Assembly (NCBI GenBank): GCA_036785705.1
Contig: JAWUZG010000018.1
Span: forward strand, 9,025,501-9,089,500
DNA: 64,000 nucleotides
Source: Acanthornis magna
Taxonomy: Eukaryota; Chordata; Aves; Passeriformes; Acanthizidae
Direction: 5' to 3'
Part shown: in pieces, positions 1-12,812 of the stretch
Numbering within the stretch: position 1 is the first letter of the stretch
Layout: every line of letters begins with the position of its first letter
The notes under the pieces: generated by a model
Told to the model about the DNA's origin: nothing
Databases searched by the model: none
Seen by the model: the letters and a program-made list of their open reading frames with translations, nothing else
Position numbers and translations under genes: made by a program

Positions 1-3000
1 GTTCAGGAAAATCCTGGAAAATCTGTGAAAGGAAATACTGAGCAAAAGAACAAATAGAGACTTCAGAGTTATCTGACTCCAGTGTGTATCAACCAGAAGA
101 TGAAATCAAAAAAAGCTTTCTTACTGTGCTGAGGAGAACATTTGGGAAATATCTCCTACGAAACACTGCACTAAGTAACTAATGCCTTTGTATTTGGCTA
201 TTTGGATTAATTAATATTTAAAATAACTTTAAAAATATCTATCCTGAAACCTATACATCCTTTTACCTTGTATTTCCCAGTTGTTCCTATTCCATACACT
301 TTGATTAATACCACAGAGTGAACTTGAGGCATATAAAAATGGGTTCTTTTGCAATGAAATTAAACTGGAAAATGCTCTCCCAAAACACACCTTACCCCTA
401 CTCACGGTAGAGCTGAACCTATAGGGTCAGCCTAGAGCTGAGTAGAGTTGAAGTCAAACACTGAGACGTGCATTGTGCAACACTGACCAATTTACTCTGC
501 AGATCCGCTTCTGGTGTGCTCATAAAGCCTTTTCAGACTTCATTCCTCCCACAGCCAGCACACCAAGAAGCTCCTTGTGCTGCTCTGAGCACCATTAATT
601 GGCATGGTTTTGCTAAAGCAGCTGGGGACACTGACCCCTTTACATGGCCATTGCCTGGAAGTGATGAGCATTTGTCCAGTCACCTACAGCCATTGAGGTG
701 AGATGCTTTCCTCCTTGTGCCCTTTCCCTGCACACAACACACAGTCACAGCTAATTTTGGAAAGGTGTCTACTGCGGCAACAAGTTTGTTCGTGCTCAGA
801 ATTGCGTCACCTCTCCAAAATTCAGCTGTGCCAGCTGACTTGCTGCCCGGCTGCTGCGGTAGCTCGCTCTGCTGGCTGACATCCTCCTGTGTGAACTTGA
901 CAATCTTCCTCTTTGTGTTAAGTTTCGATGCTATTCAGTCAGACTTTCATTCCTTAGCCGCTCTTTTCTTTTTCATGAAGAAAGGCACAAGATAAGAAGG
1001 AGGAACAGATCAGCTTCCTTGATACCCTTCTTAATTGTATGAACCCAAATCAAATATCTTCTATTTTTTTTGGCTTTTATCTAGCGCAGGTATTGAATGA
1101 ATAAAATTTAATCTTGAAGTGCTGAAACAAATGATTAGAATGTTATTTAGTTATCAGGCACTCTTAGGGGTCATGGAATAATTAACAGATAATCTGACTG
1201 CAAGTAGAATTTAGAGTTATTGTATTGATATTTTTTATTCTTTTCATTCTGAAAAAAGCCTAAAAAGGACCTCCCTGCCCCCCTTCTTTTGTATTGTAGA
1301 GTAGCAGCATGTATGGAGTGCTTTTGTGAAACCAGGGAATTTTATGATCAATCCTAATGTGATCTGCCATTGACGTAACTAAAGACTGTGAATGCAAAAT
1401 GACATCTGGGTGGTATTAGCACAATTTATATTAAATTTAAACAGTATGAATATTTAAAATAATGTAATGTAGAATACTTAACCAAACTTTTGTGCAATAG
1501 ATGCATGGTTCTGCAGTTCAACCATTTGAATAAGCAATGAAAAGTGGGTTAAAAAAATAAGTAAGAGTGAAGCATCTCTTCACCTGCTACTGACATATAA
1601 AATTGCAAAATAGAAAATATTACATTATTATAGATCTTTCAAGAGAGTGCATCAGTATTGGAACAATTGCTAACTGTTACATTTGGCTGAATTCAAGAGG
1701 GCACAGTGTTTTAGAACCTGATTATCTCTCCTAACTTGCTCTTTATCTCAGTGGGTAGAATAGAGGTAATAATTACAGAATTAAGCTTTGCTCACTCAGA
1801 CATGAAGTGCACAAATTCACTTGCTGTTTCATATTTATTTTCCAGCTGGAGGAGTTTAATTTATTTTGCTTTCTGCTGTGCCCACACCTGACCAACCAAA
1901 GCAGCTTCACGAGGGTCCCACTGGTCTCTGCTATTTAACCCCTGTATCTCTTCCTATTGCTTTGCAAAGCAGCTTTCCCTGGAGGCTTGTGCCAGAGGTC
2001 TTCAGATGCAGCTCCAATGACTGCCATCCCTGTTGATCCCTAGATGTGATAGCACATCCACAGAGTACCTCGCATTCCTTCCAGGAGACAAGAGCTATGA
2101 AGAGGAACCTACTGCTCGTTGGCAGGGTCTGGTCTTCAATTCAGCAACATGTAAATTTTAGATGCTTTTACCATCACAGTTTCCCACTGTCAGATTCATA
2201 GGTCATGGTATTTTTGCTTTAGAAATTCAAGAATGTTGTTTCCAGTGGGCAGAAATAATAATATATCACTGAGCGATAGTGATGAACAACAATATGTTCC
2301 TTTTTAATTACTAATTCCTGTCTGAATCCAGATGTTTTCTCTGGTCTATTTTGGCAAAACGCTGTCTGTGATAAAGTCCCTGCTGTCTGTCACAATACAA
2401 TGTTATCTTGTGAAGGGTTCCTTAAATATCTGCAAGGTCACAGAGATTAAATATTCTCTTGGGAAATTCAGGAAAAGTAGAATGTCAGCATCACCTTTTG
2501 TCCAAGGGAAAAGTTAAATGACGTTTCCAGTGATATTGATTAGAGCATCTTTGAGTGTGAAAACAGAATGGTGATTTCAACATCTGCAGTGAAATGCAGA
2601 GGTAGAAGCAGGAGACTGTGAGTGAAGATAGCATTTCATTTCAGAAGAAATGCAAGTCTGGGAATCAGGAAATCTCTTTCCTCAGAGCACTTGGGTCTCA
2701 TCACTGGGGAGCTGATTTTTTTCTCTCTCTCCATTTGCACAGGTAAAATTGTGGACTGAGGGGACTGGCCACAATGCTGCCACCCTTTCTGAGGTACCTT
2801 ATTCCCTCACTTGTGTTCCAGGCTGTAGTGCTAGGGAAAACCACTTCATCTGAGATGCTCCTGTGCTGCATAGTCAAAAAGGGCACTCCAAGCTGTCTGT
2901 GAGTCATGGCTTTAAGATACCTTCATCTCATGTCAAGTCATACTGTAAAACAAGTCAAAACTTGTAAAACAAGTCACCGGTAAGCCCCAGAAACCCAAAT

Positions 3001-3520
3001 CTCTGTCTGTAAACACAAATGAGCTGCTCTTGTGTTAGAGAGCTGACTTCTCTCTACCACAGCCACTTCCACTGGCTCAGGGGTATATGCATGGAAGGAA
3101 GGATCATCACCATCTTGACTGTTTACAATGTAGTTCATTTCACATCACATATTTCACACAATCAGTGTCCCTACAACACTTCTTACATTAAATAGAGTAG
3201 CAGAGTGAAAAATTCTACCAAAGAAGGTAAAATAAAGAGGAGAAGAAAATGGATAATGGCAATTTTCACCTGGGATAAACTGACAGCTGCACTGAATCCG
3301 GTGAAGGTATCCTGAGTTCTGTTGCAGATTCTCCAGACAAGAATCCATCTTAATTTTTTTCAGAGACGATCAGAAAAGTGCTGAAATAGGGAGTTACAGA
3401 CAGATTGTTTTAACTTGCAGAGCTGCAGATGAGGTTTTGGCACCAGAAATGGTGGGGGTTTTGCCAACTCACGATGAAGATGACGGTGCTAGGAAAGGAG
3501 AAATAGAGAAAAAAGGGCAG
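1..3520. other. unique AT-rich non-coding DNA
   Basis: No gene, transposon or RNA gene is recognisable. Reading frames are short and resemble no protein family I know. A block at about 700-975 is richer in GC and keeps about eight CpG dinucleotides, which is unusual against the flanks, but it has no coding signature. A small duplicated motif (GTAAAACAAGTCA) occurs twice near 2945-2977. Confidence 0.6.
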
Positions 3521-3560
3521 AGAGAAGAGTCTGAAAAACGAGAGAAGAGTCTGAAGCAAG
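3521..3560. repeat. two-copy 20-bp tandem duplication
   Basis: The 20-bp unit starting AGAGAAGAGTCTGAA is present twice back to back (3521-3540 and 3541-3560). The copies differ only near their 3' ends. This looks like a simple local slippage duplication in purine-rich DNA, with no sign of function. Confidence 0.85.
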
Positions 3561-4116
3561 TCTATAGAGTCCATTATTTTAAAAGTGCTTGGAGTGTTCC
3601 CCTATTATATAATTAATACAAATCTATCTATTCTTTTTGAAATACATTTTTGCTGCAATTCTGAAGTAGTAAAATTGAAACAAGTCATTTAACAATACAA
3701 AGAAATCATCTTCCCATTCTAAATTATTATAACTCAATTTGATTTCATTATTAATAAAGTAATAAAATAGTCTTAATTAATGTTCTGATTTTCTATATCT
3801 TTGCATAATTGGTAGATGATCTTCTGTGCACTGAGCATTTTTCAATTTCAAGATTATCTCCAGGTTGAGCTCACAGGCTCTCACTTGATCTTTTGTTGTC
3901 CTTCTTGACCTCAGTCTTCACAATCAAATGGCCATTTAGATCCTTATGATTGCAGCCTGAGAAAGAGAAGGGAGGGGAGGTTTATCTTTAGCCTGGCCCT
4001 TCTGTAAACCCATATTGTTTCTTTGCCATTACAGAAAGAAATTGGGGTTGTAAAAGTCTTCATTACATTGATCGTCTACTGGGGTTCAGAGACATAATGG
4101 GTTTTATTTGATTTCA
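3561..4116. other. unique AT-rich non-coding DNA
   Basis: Strongly AT-rich between about 3590 and 3860, with many TAAT/ATTA cores. No coding or repeat signature was seen. Confidence 0.6.
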
Positions 4117-4190
4117 CTTACACCAATGTAAATTAGAAGGAGCTGCATTAAAGCTATCAAAAGAAGCAGCTGCATTATACTGGTGCAAGG
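4117..4190. repeat. ancient imperfect palindromic repeat, MITE/SINE-like
   Basis: The left arm CTTACACCAATGTA (4117-4130) pairs imperfectly with the right arm TATACTGGTGCAAGG (4176-4190). An inner pair, GGAGCTGCATTA (4139-4150) and AGCAGCTGCATTA (4165-4177), is repeated in direct orientation; AGCTGC is partly self-complementary. Palindromic repeats built around a 'ttacaccagtgtaa' arm are common old elements in bird and reptile genomes; I cannot give the exact family name. The short length and many mismatches suggest great age. A chance palindrome is the alternative. Confidence 0.4.
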
Positions 4191-6056
4191 GAAATATTAA
4201 GACCCCCTGCCTCCCCCACAGCAACAACTTTTCCCCCATTTCTCTACCCTCCTTTCTGTTGTTGATTTAGAACAGAGCAAGATTGTTGCACAAAAATAGC
4301 TTTTCACATTCTTTACGAACATCCAGCAAGATTTAGTCTAGCAAACTATCAGGATGATTACTTAAATTTTATGCAGGGATCACTGCAGCAGAGGGATGTG
4401 TTCTTGCCAGCAGCAAAAGCTTGGGAACAAGCAGAGTCGGGAACTGACAGCCTGGCAAGATGCCATTTTTGTCTTCCCTGATTTTCTAGGACTTCACTAG
4501 TGAGGCAAGTTGGGATTTTTTTTTTTTTTTTAAAATTTAGAAACCTAGATGCCTTTATGACATACAAGATGCTGCCCTGAAAATCATTGATTGCAAGGGC
4601 TTTGATTTCCCAGGGTGGGTATTGGCAGGTAGCAGGGAGAGGTGACAGAGCTGCACAAGAGGCACTGCCTGGCATTGTTGAGTGGCAATAGGAGACAGCA
4701 TCTTCAGCTCTGTTTTAGTGGTGGCATTAGAAACAGGAGTGGGTCTCATCTAAGTCTGTGGACATGTCCCCTCACCTCCAAGGAGGTTTGAAATCCAGTT
4801 GGTTCCAATGGCTGAATTAAACTCTTTGTATCTACAGGCAGGACAAACTCTCTGGGATTAGGGCCACAGAGAGCAGCTGTTGAAGGAACTGGAAGAGGCA
4901 GCAGTTCCAGAGGGTTTGCTTAGACACTAATGGTCTGTCTGTCCTACTGGTCCTGAAATACAAATAATAACATTACCTCTTTTGCATTTGAAAATTCTGC
5001 ATGGAGTCTGTATGGATTTCATTAGGGCAGAATCAGGAGCTAAGGAAATATGAGAATGTGGACTCATGCCAAGGTTTTACATGATTTTCTAATATTTGTA
5101 GCAATGTGAAAATGCAAGGTAGGGTTGGTTTGGATTTTGCTATTGTTGTTGCCTTTTGTCAGGCACTCAGCATGTGAGCCATGTCACCTAAGTTTAACTA
5201 TCAAACCTGTGTATCTAGTCTAAGCCAGTCACCTCATCAATGAAGAGGGAAAGACATTCACAGGCAGCAATTAATCTAATTCGAAACTGGGGGCCTGAGA
5301 TAAGTCATCTGAATACCACTCTAGAGGAATCTGTCTGATAAAAGACAGAGCACAGACAAGGAGTGTAGACAAATTAATTTCAGACCCATGAAGTTAGGGG
5401 AGACAAATCCATCTGGGGTCTTTGATGATCAGAGATATTTAACGGGTGTGGAAAATACAGATGGACCTGGATGTTATTCTGTGTAAGAACAGCTGCAGAT
5501 TACAGTGCAAGCTGGTGAGCACTAAAGAACCAATGTGCTGTGGGCACATTGTGAAAAGCTTCCTGAATGCTTTGGCATGTTGGAATAGTTTGTTGTCCTT
5601 GACTGACCTGAATACTATGAGGTGATAAGAGAAAAATACCTGGCTAGCTTTGACACTTTTTGCAGGGAATCACAGAACAGGTTTCAGGTATCTTCTTCTG
5701 TTGGAAAAATATCACCGTGTTTGTTGCAAAAGAGGGTAATGCCTGTTCCCATTCCGAAATATCTTGGATTTTTATTGCAGTGACAATAAAGAAAATTAAT
5801 CTAATTGCAGAGGTTTAATCTCATCCATTCATACTCTGTGAATTTCTTGCTATCCAGATGTAGTCACGAGGGTTTCCTAGCATGGTTTTTGCTTGTTGCT
5901 TTGTTTATATGGCACATTAGATGTTCTTCTAGCAGTACACTTTGGTGTTTGTGTGGAAAAGTAGATTTCCTCTATTTTTAAAAACAGAATTCCTCTTTTG
6001 GTAAATATCAATGCTTGAGATAAAATGTTTTTGTCAGATCTTCATAAACAATGAAA
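4191..6056. other. unique non-coding DNA with a T16 run
   Basis: A run of 16 T occupies 4516-4531. The rest is mixed-composition DNA without recognisable coding sequence. Short open frames on the minus strand near 4358-4749 overlap each other and run through the homopolymer, which argues against coding. Confidence 0.6.
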
Positions 6057-6075
6057 CCAATTAAACTTTAATTGG
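6057..6075. promoter_or_regulatory. perfect 9+1+9 homeodomain-type palindrome
   Basis: CCAATTAAACTTTAATTGG has perfect 9-bp arms around a single C. Each arm contains the homeodomain core AATTA/TAATT, so this could be an inverted pair of homeodomain sites. Only the palindrome is seen directly; binding is inference. It sits in AT-rich, transposon-free DNA just upstream of the 6.84 kb CR1. Confidence 0.35.
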
Positions 6076-6840
6076 ATTATTCCTCAATTTGTCACTACCT
6101 GTATTTCTCTTTTCCCTAAAAGAATCTTAATTTGTGCTTGGAGGAAACCAACCTATTTTAAAATCCAATCTTCCTCCTCACATAATATCCATTTTCTATG
6201 AATAACAGTATTTATTGATTCTTCTTTAACTGAAGCTTATTAATTGGAGTGGTACTTGTGAAGTAGCTGCCCTTAAGCAAGATTAGTGTGATCTACAGGT
6301 TATTTTTCTACTAGGTTTAATCACAATTAATTATATATAACCATTTCTTATAATTCTCCTCACACTCCTAGGCTGATCACATGGTTTCATCCAGCACTTC
6401 TTAATTTTCTCATGTGGGGAAATGACAAACCAGAAAAGATTAAAATCAAGGCATTAATGAGTGATTTTTTTTTTCTGAGTTATTTTTCAACTAGAGTTTG
6501 TTTGCTCACCAGCAGCACATGAAGTACCCTCATGGGGGTCAGTAAGTGACTGCCTTGCCAGAAAGGAGGCTGATGAAAACATCCAGAGCAGCCAGAAGAA
6601 TGACTGTGTAACCTTTGAGCTTGTGCACTGTATCTATCTTCTACCTTTTTTGAAACATAGAACTGTAGTCTGAAAAATGTCCATAAAGATGTAGACCTTT
6701 GAAGAACATATGCTTAAATCTGTAAATGCCTAAGACTAGACTCTAATAGATAGTTAATTTTTACTGAGATCAATTATTGTCTGATAGGATTCTGGCCCAA
6801 CAAAACATTTAGCCTCCTAATTACTGCTTATTTTTAGATT
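6076..6840. other. unique AT-rich non-coding DNA
   Basis: AT-rich throughout, with several TAATTA-type cores around 6300-6350. No transposon or coding signature was found. It ends where the CR1 3' tail begins. Confidence 0.6.
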
Positions 6841-7590
6841 GCAGAATATCCTGAGTTGAAATGGATCCACAAGGATCATCAAGTGCAACGCCCAGCCCTG
6901 CACTGCACCCCAAGAGTCACAAAATGTGCCTGAGAGTGTTGTCCAAACACTCCTTGAGCTCTGTCAGGTTTGGTGCAGTGACCACATCCCTGGGGATCCT
7001 GTTCCAGTGCCCCAACACCCTCTGGGTGAGGAACCTTTTTCTAAGATCCAGCCTAAACCTCCCCTGACACAACTTTGGGCCATTCCCTGGGGTTCTGTCA
7101 CTGTCACCACAGAGAGGAGATGAGTGCCTGTCCTTCCCCTTCCCCTCACCAGGAAGCTCTGACTGCAGTGAGGTCTCCTCTCAGTCTCCTCCAGGCTGAA
7201 CAGACCAAGTGCTCCTTGTATGGCTTCCCCTCAAGGCCCTTCACCATCTTCATTGCCTTCCTTTGGACACTCTATAATAGTTTAATCTTTTTTTATTGTG
7301 GTGCCCAAAACTGCCCCCAGCACTCGAGGTGAGGCTGCCCCAGTGCAGAGCAGAGCAGGACAATCCCCTCCCTTGCCCAGCTGGTGATGCTGTGCCTGAT
7401 GTCCCCAGGACAGGGCTGGCCCTCCTGGCTGCCAGGGCGCTGCTGACTCCTGTTCAACTTTCCACTGACCAGGACCCGCAGGTCCCTTTCTGCAGCACTG
7501 TTTTCCAGCCCCTCATTCCCTAATCTGTCCATACATCCAGGGTTGTGCTGCCCCATGTGCAGAATCTGGCACTTTCCCTTGTTACCTGCA
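6841..7590 (-). mobile_element. CR1 LINE fragment: end of ORF2 plus 3' UTR
   Basis: This is a non-LTR retrotransposon piece in reverse orientation. Read on the minus strand, it starts inside the C-terminal part of ORF2, with NKGKCQILHMGQHNP followed by AERDLRVLVSGKLN. These match the typical CR1 block FNKGKC..LHLGRNNP and AEKDLGVLVDNKL. It then runs through the 3' UTR to a CR1-type tail ending near 6841 (rc of AATATCCTGAGTTG). The 5' part, including the catalytic reverse transcriptase, is absent, as expected from 5' truncation during target-primed reverse transcription. Stops and small indels show it is dead. Family CR1 is firm; the subfamily is not determined. The right boundary near 7590 is where CR1 similarity fades and could be off by tens of bases. 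Confidence 0.92.
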
Positions 7591-8364
7591 TTTAAAGGCA
7601 CTGAAATAGCTTTAGAAGTGCAGCTCATGCTTGGTGCTAAGAAACTGAATCACGGTATATGATGGCCAAATCTTGGGAGAGATGAGCCTGAGCCCTGCCT
7701 TGCTCCAGCACTGGGGCTACTCTGACAGATACCCATCCGTGTGGGGGGAAATGCCTTTTCACACATGTGTGTATGTAGGGGCAGGGCCTGAATTTGCCTT
7801 GTGCTGCCTGGGAGAGCTTAACTGGCTCCCTGGAAAGTCCATTACCTCCACAGGGACCCAGACAAGCACTTAAGGAGACAAAAAATAGAACTAAGGCATG
7901 CTCAGGGGAGTGTGGCAATTTAAACTACTGTGAATTTAAACTGTGAAGGTTGGATCTCAGGCTTGGGTTTAGAGAATTAAAATTTTTGGGTTTTTTTCAT
8001 GTAGCTTTTCATCTTTGGGGCCAGGCTCATGCCCAGGACCACATGCAGCCATCTGCTCTGTCAAGTGTTGAGGCTGAGCGTCTTCACTGCCTGCATGGAG
8101 AGCCCTGTGTGAGTAGCTCAGGTACAGACATCTGCTCTGCAGGTGTCTGCGTTTTGTCAAATGAATCCTGAGTTCTGGCTTGGTGTTAGGTGGCTAAAGT
8201 CATGACTTGGATCGCCTCCACAAACACAAGTCATGTACTGTAAGTATAATGCAGATTTCAGGATAAAAGAACCTGACAAGGAGAATAATATGCACAGGAC
8301 TTGGCTTTCATTTGCACTAAGCCTGACTTACATTACACAGATGTTAATAAAGGTGCCTTACACA
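7591..8364. other. unique non-coding DNA
   Basis: Moderate GC with no recognisable repeat. Short frames are open on both strands at 7637-7918 and 7950-8171, as expected by chance. No protein family is recognisable. Confidence 0.55.
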
Positions 8365-8600
8365 TCTATTAAATGCAAATTAATCACAATTTAAAACAAC
8401 CTGACATGGCCTGAGTGATGTATGGCGGCTTTAATGTAACGGAGTGAGGAAGGTGCCACTCTGGCATGCTTGTCTTTTCAGAAGAACAGCCTGTTCACAT
8501 GGCAGCCTGCCTCGCTGGATCTGATTTCAGCGTATCTCCGCACCTTCCGCTCAATACAAAGTGTGATTCAGTGCACCAGGAAACTGGCACGTTTGCTCCC
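8365..8600. promoter_or_regulatory. candidate conserved non-coding block with POU/homeodomain composite site
   Basis: The block opens with ATGCAAATTAATCA, an exact POU octamer (8373-8380) fused to a TAAT core. It continues through transposon-free sequence that retains CpGs (GGCGGC, AACGG, AGCGTATCTCCGC). This combination is common in vertebrate enhancers, but conservation cannot be judged from one sequence. It is inference only. Confidence 0.22.
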
Positions 8601-9159
8601 TGTCTCGGATGAGTAAGTCAAAAAATGACCATTATCTGTGAATGTGGGATAAGTGGAGGGAAATGGTGTGAGGCTGAGCAGCACTCAGACTCTTATCTTC
8701 CACCTGTAGCTGTGGTGGGAAGAAAATCAGGTAATGAGATGAAACAGCTGCTGGGGATCTCGCACTCCACCATGTCACTGGCTCAAAGACATGGCTAGCA
8801 AACGAAAGCTGGAATATGTATACAGTGCTGAAAGGGAAAGTTTGTCTTTTCTCCCCTTTTTCCCAAATTTGGATAGGCTTTTTGGTTACTAAAAATAGGA
8901 AAACCGGCATAAACTGGAAATGCAATCTGTAACTGGAGCTTGTAAGTAGAAGAAGACAAGCACTAAATTGTGCTTTTACAGACAAAGGCTTATTTATTGC
9001 CACTGACTACATAAAAAATTTGTGATGCACACAGAAACCAAACTTCAGATTTTGTCATGCTTAATAAAATATTGAATTAAGCAGAAGTGAAACTACCTGC
9101 CATATCTAAAAGATAGTCTCAATGCCCTTTCAATGCTTTATTTTAAGACCAAGTACAAA
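8601..9159. other. unique non-coding DNA
   Basis: A 123-codon minus-strand frame spans 8632-9003. Its translation has no recognisable domain and is rich in F, L and S, as chance frames in T/A-rich DNA are. I see no splice or codon-use support. Confidence 0.55.
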
Positions 9160-9660
9160 AGGTTTTCACCTTACATAATTAACTTTTTATCATTAGGATT
9201 CAGAAAAATTGAATTGTGTTGGACACAGGTCATCATAATGAGAATTTAATGGATCTGTATTACTATGCAAGTTAAGCTTTGAATATGTGCTAAATGCATT
9301 ACATTACCATTGACCTATGCAAATTTCCATCTCTGTGACTCTTTTTTTCCACCGCTGCTGCATTAAGACCCCCTCTTTCTCCTCATCTCCTTAAACAATG
9401 ATTTCCTCATTTTCATATTAATTGCATCAGTTAACTGAGATAATGCTCCCACTGAAATGAGCAATAGGATGAATCACTGAAATGGTGCAGTTATTCTTTT
9501 TGCTTAACCAATTTCACAGGACCTTCACAAAGAACTGCCTTAATTTGACTTTATATAATTGCTTATCATTAGGCACAGCAGCCCCATGAAGTACCTTTAT
9601 TTATTTAAGTCTCATCTCTGATTGATGGAAAATTAGTCACTTGCATATCTGAGGAACACA
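9160..9660. promoter_or_regulatory. candidate conserved non-coding block
   Basis: A 500-bp AT-rich stretch without transposons. It contains an exact ATGCAAAT octamer (9317-9324) and repeated TTAATTG/ATAATTG homeodomain-type cores (about 9418 and 9555). The texture resembles developmental enhancers in bird gene deserts. No alignment is available, so confidence is low. Confidence 0.22.
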
Positions 9661-12600
9661 GATTGTTCTGCTACCAGGCAACTTCGATGTAGAATACCCT
9701 GGAGAACTTCAAAACAAGCAACTGCTAATGCATGCTGAATATAAAATACAGGGAAACAAAGTGCAACGGCTAATGACATCCAGGAGTTCCTGTAGAACAA
9801 CTGTGATGTCACAGAACTGCCTTACCTGCTCCTCACTAAATTTACTCTGTGAAAAAGGAAGGACAGGCAGATGTTGTTCAAGAAGAGATTATACATCTGG
9901 TTTCAGCCACAGATATACTCTGTCTGCTTTTAACAGTGGTGATGCCTGTCTATCACGCAGTGTGAACACTGAAGGTTATAACATCCCTCCTTTTAAAATT
10001 AACAAAGCGCCCTACATGGTTTGGAATTCACTCAGAAAGCTTTAATCCACTTCTCATTTTTAATATTCTTAAAGTATTTATTCAGGACAGCTCAAAGGAA
10101 TTGTTCACGCTTTTCTTCTTAGTAAGGAAAAGGGTGTGTGTGTGGGGAATTAAAATTTCTAAGGCAAATTATGCTGTTATCATCAACTGACATACTCAGA
10201 AGGGATCTAGAAAGGATGCCACCTCCAGCATAAAAGAAGCCATAGCATATTATCCTATCATGGGATTTGAGTTGAAGGATTGCCTCCAGGTCTCCTCGAA
10301 GCACACTGTGTACTTTTGTCCCTGTAGATGAGACTACCTGTCACTGAACTAGATATCAGCAGTCATTAAATCCATATAGTCATAATATTGTTCTTTCCAG
10401 ACATCAATACTGTGATTCATTTCCCCCCTTACATTTGCTCCTACTCTAATTCTACATGCCAGTCTGCCTTCTCCCTCCCCAGCAGAAACCTCAGTTAACC
10501 TCTCCCTCCTTGCCAGGCTGCTGTGGCTCCTGAAGAGCACAGCACCCGAATAGCCCTCCAGAGTGATGCCTCAAATCATCTTCAGCCAAAGGCGCTTGAG
10601 TCAGAAAAAAAATGTAATGAGCTGAAAGCAACAGCAAAGAATTATACTGATTATTTCTTCAATGTGTCGCACTTGGAGCTGTATCAAATAGAAACTAAAG
10701 AGAATATTGCCCCATGGGCTTGAAGTCAGAAGTAAAGGCTGTTTTGGAGTAAAGGTTGTTTTCAATTGTTTGGGAGAGTTAAACTTTGCTTTAATTCTGT
10801 TCCTGTGAAATCCCAGGTCAATGAAGTATGGTTTTGTTTTGCTTGGTTTCTGCTACTTTATTTCTGCCCAAAATACCTGCAGGAAAGAAAGTGGTCCTTT
10901 CCCTGGCCTGGCATTATACACATGATCAAGAAAATTAGATTAATTTTTGTGGGAAGACTAAGACCTGGAAAAAGTAGCTTTTCGTATTAGCAGTGAAAAC
11001 CAAAAGCAAATTTATAAACACTATGTGCTGTTTAGATTGAGCTATGTGTTTGCAAAATTTCATACTTCATTACGAAACAGAACATGCCCTGAGAAACCCT
11101 GATAGCTGTTTTATTGAGTTAATCTCAAAATCTGGAATAACCCCTGACCTCAAAGTTGGCAATCTGTCAGTACTGGCCACCTAAAGGTAAGTTTGAGAAC
11201 TAATGCCAAGGAAAAAGTCTTACGTGCTTGCTTCCCAAATGCTGTCTTGTTCAAAGTTTAATTGAGCTGAATAATTTTTTCCTTGTTATTTGGCACACTG
11301 CTTTGCCTTGTACCACTGATAGTCTCATACATCAGGGGTATAAACTCACATTTCAGTGTAACCACAACGCTGGGGCCAGCCCAAGGCCAGGGCTGGAGCT
11401 GAGCATGCTTTGTGTGAAGATGATGTCCTTATCAACATTTCCAAGGAGTTTTTGTGCTAGCTAAGCTGCCCACATCCTGGCTGCCAGGGAATGTTATGCA
11501 AGTCTTTACCTTCCTCATGAGTTTTCACAGCTCATCCTTACTTGTAAAACAATTTGCTGTAAAAATTAGGAGAATGTTTCCCTAACTGAGTGCAAAACAT
11601 GGAGCTATTCCAAGAGGCAAGTTTTGCAATGAGGAGACAGCACAGTCTTAGGTATGCTTAAGTACCTCACTGTATTCTGTCATTTATCTGTAGCTGCTTA
11701 TTTTAGTCTAAAATGGCTAAAATTAATACAGTTGCAGGAATCTTTCCCCCACAAACTCTTAACAGCAACAATAATGACTGTGTTAAATCAGAGCTCATTG
11801 CAATGTAATGAAGCCTGTCTGACATATTGCAGGTATGATACTAAGTAATTTCATAAATTATTAAACTGTAATTGAAAGTAATAGTGCAGATTACTTTTCA
11901 ACACACTTTAAAAAAGACCTTGGCATGAAAATAAGGACTGTAGCATGACTGATTGGAAATAATGATCGATATCTTAATTTTAAGAATAGCCACAAGTTCC
12001 AAGTTTAAAATCAGAACAGGGAAAAAATTGAATTTTCTACCACTCAAGCTACTCTTGACACTTTGACTTCTGTTTAACTTTTAAGTACAGAGGACAAATG
12101 GAGATATATTTTACCTCACAGAGTGGGAAGTTCTAACAAATTTGGATCAGATATGCTGAAATACTTATGGAAAACTCAAAATTTTTAGAAAAAAATTGCC
12201 TTTCCTAGATAATTTTTAATATTTTGAAATGCATTTTCTCTCTGCAACTTCAAAGAATCTGTTTTCACTGAAGACCTTGGTATTATAAAAACTGTATCAT
12301 TTTATGCCTCTGGACATTTTGTGTTTCCTGTTTCACCCCAGTTAGAGGTTAGATGCCATTATATGTGTTTATTTGTGCACATATTTTATGAAACCAGCCA
12401 TACCCTTGCACCTCTGCTCACTTAATTATATTTACTCCAGATCCAGTGGCTTGATGCATTTAGGCAACGATTTGAAGACAAAGTCAACAAACCTTTGAGT
12501 GTATTTTTAGATTGTTTAGCTTGGGATGTTGTGGCCATGAACTGCATGAGAATAAACATAAATAAAATGTTTATTAGATTGACTTGATAGTACATTTCAT

Positions 12601-12744
12601 GTGGTGCTTGCAGGGACTTTTCTGGCAAAACAATTGTTGTTTAAAAATCAAATGTTCTAAAGGAAAATGTCAGATTCAGCAACACTTTCACTGACATGCT
12701 GAAATGTCAGGGAGCACATGCATAGGGGGGAAGAAGAGAGGGGC
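9661..12744. other. unique non-coding DNA
   Basis: No transposon or gene is recognised. A short GT-rich run sits at about 10130-10143. Several small frames of 60-105 codons are scattered in different phases without domain content. AT content rises between about 11850 and 12420. Confidence 0.6.
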
Positions 12745-12812
12745 ACTGCAGCCCAGTGGTGCAGATACCTGAACAGATACAGAAGGTCACAGGTTAAACC
12801 TCCACTCCAGCC
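12745..12812 (+). repeat. possible decayed tRNA-derived SINE head
   Basis: AGCCCAGTGGTGCAG (12750-12764) resembles a Pol III A box. AGGTTAAACCTCC (12791-12803), about 40 bp downstream, resembles a B box. The spacing fits a tRNA-derived head. No acceptor stem, cloverleaf or SINE tail is evident, so this could be an old MIR-like or other tRNA SINE remnant, or chance. Confidence 0.25.

Noticed and set aside
7293..7628. 111-codon minus-strand frame as a host gene
   Set aside because: ORF2 C-terminus of the minus-strand CR1 (AERDLRVLVSGKLN block).
8632..9003. 123-codon minus-strand frame
   Set aside because: No domain, low-complexity composition and no splice context; a chance frame.
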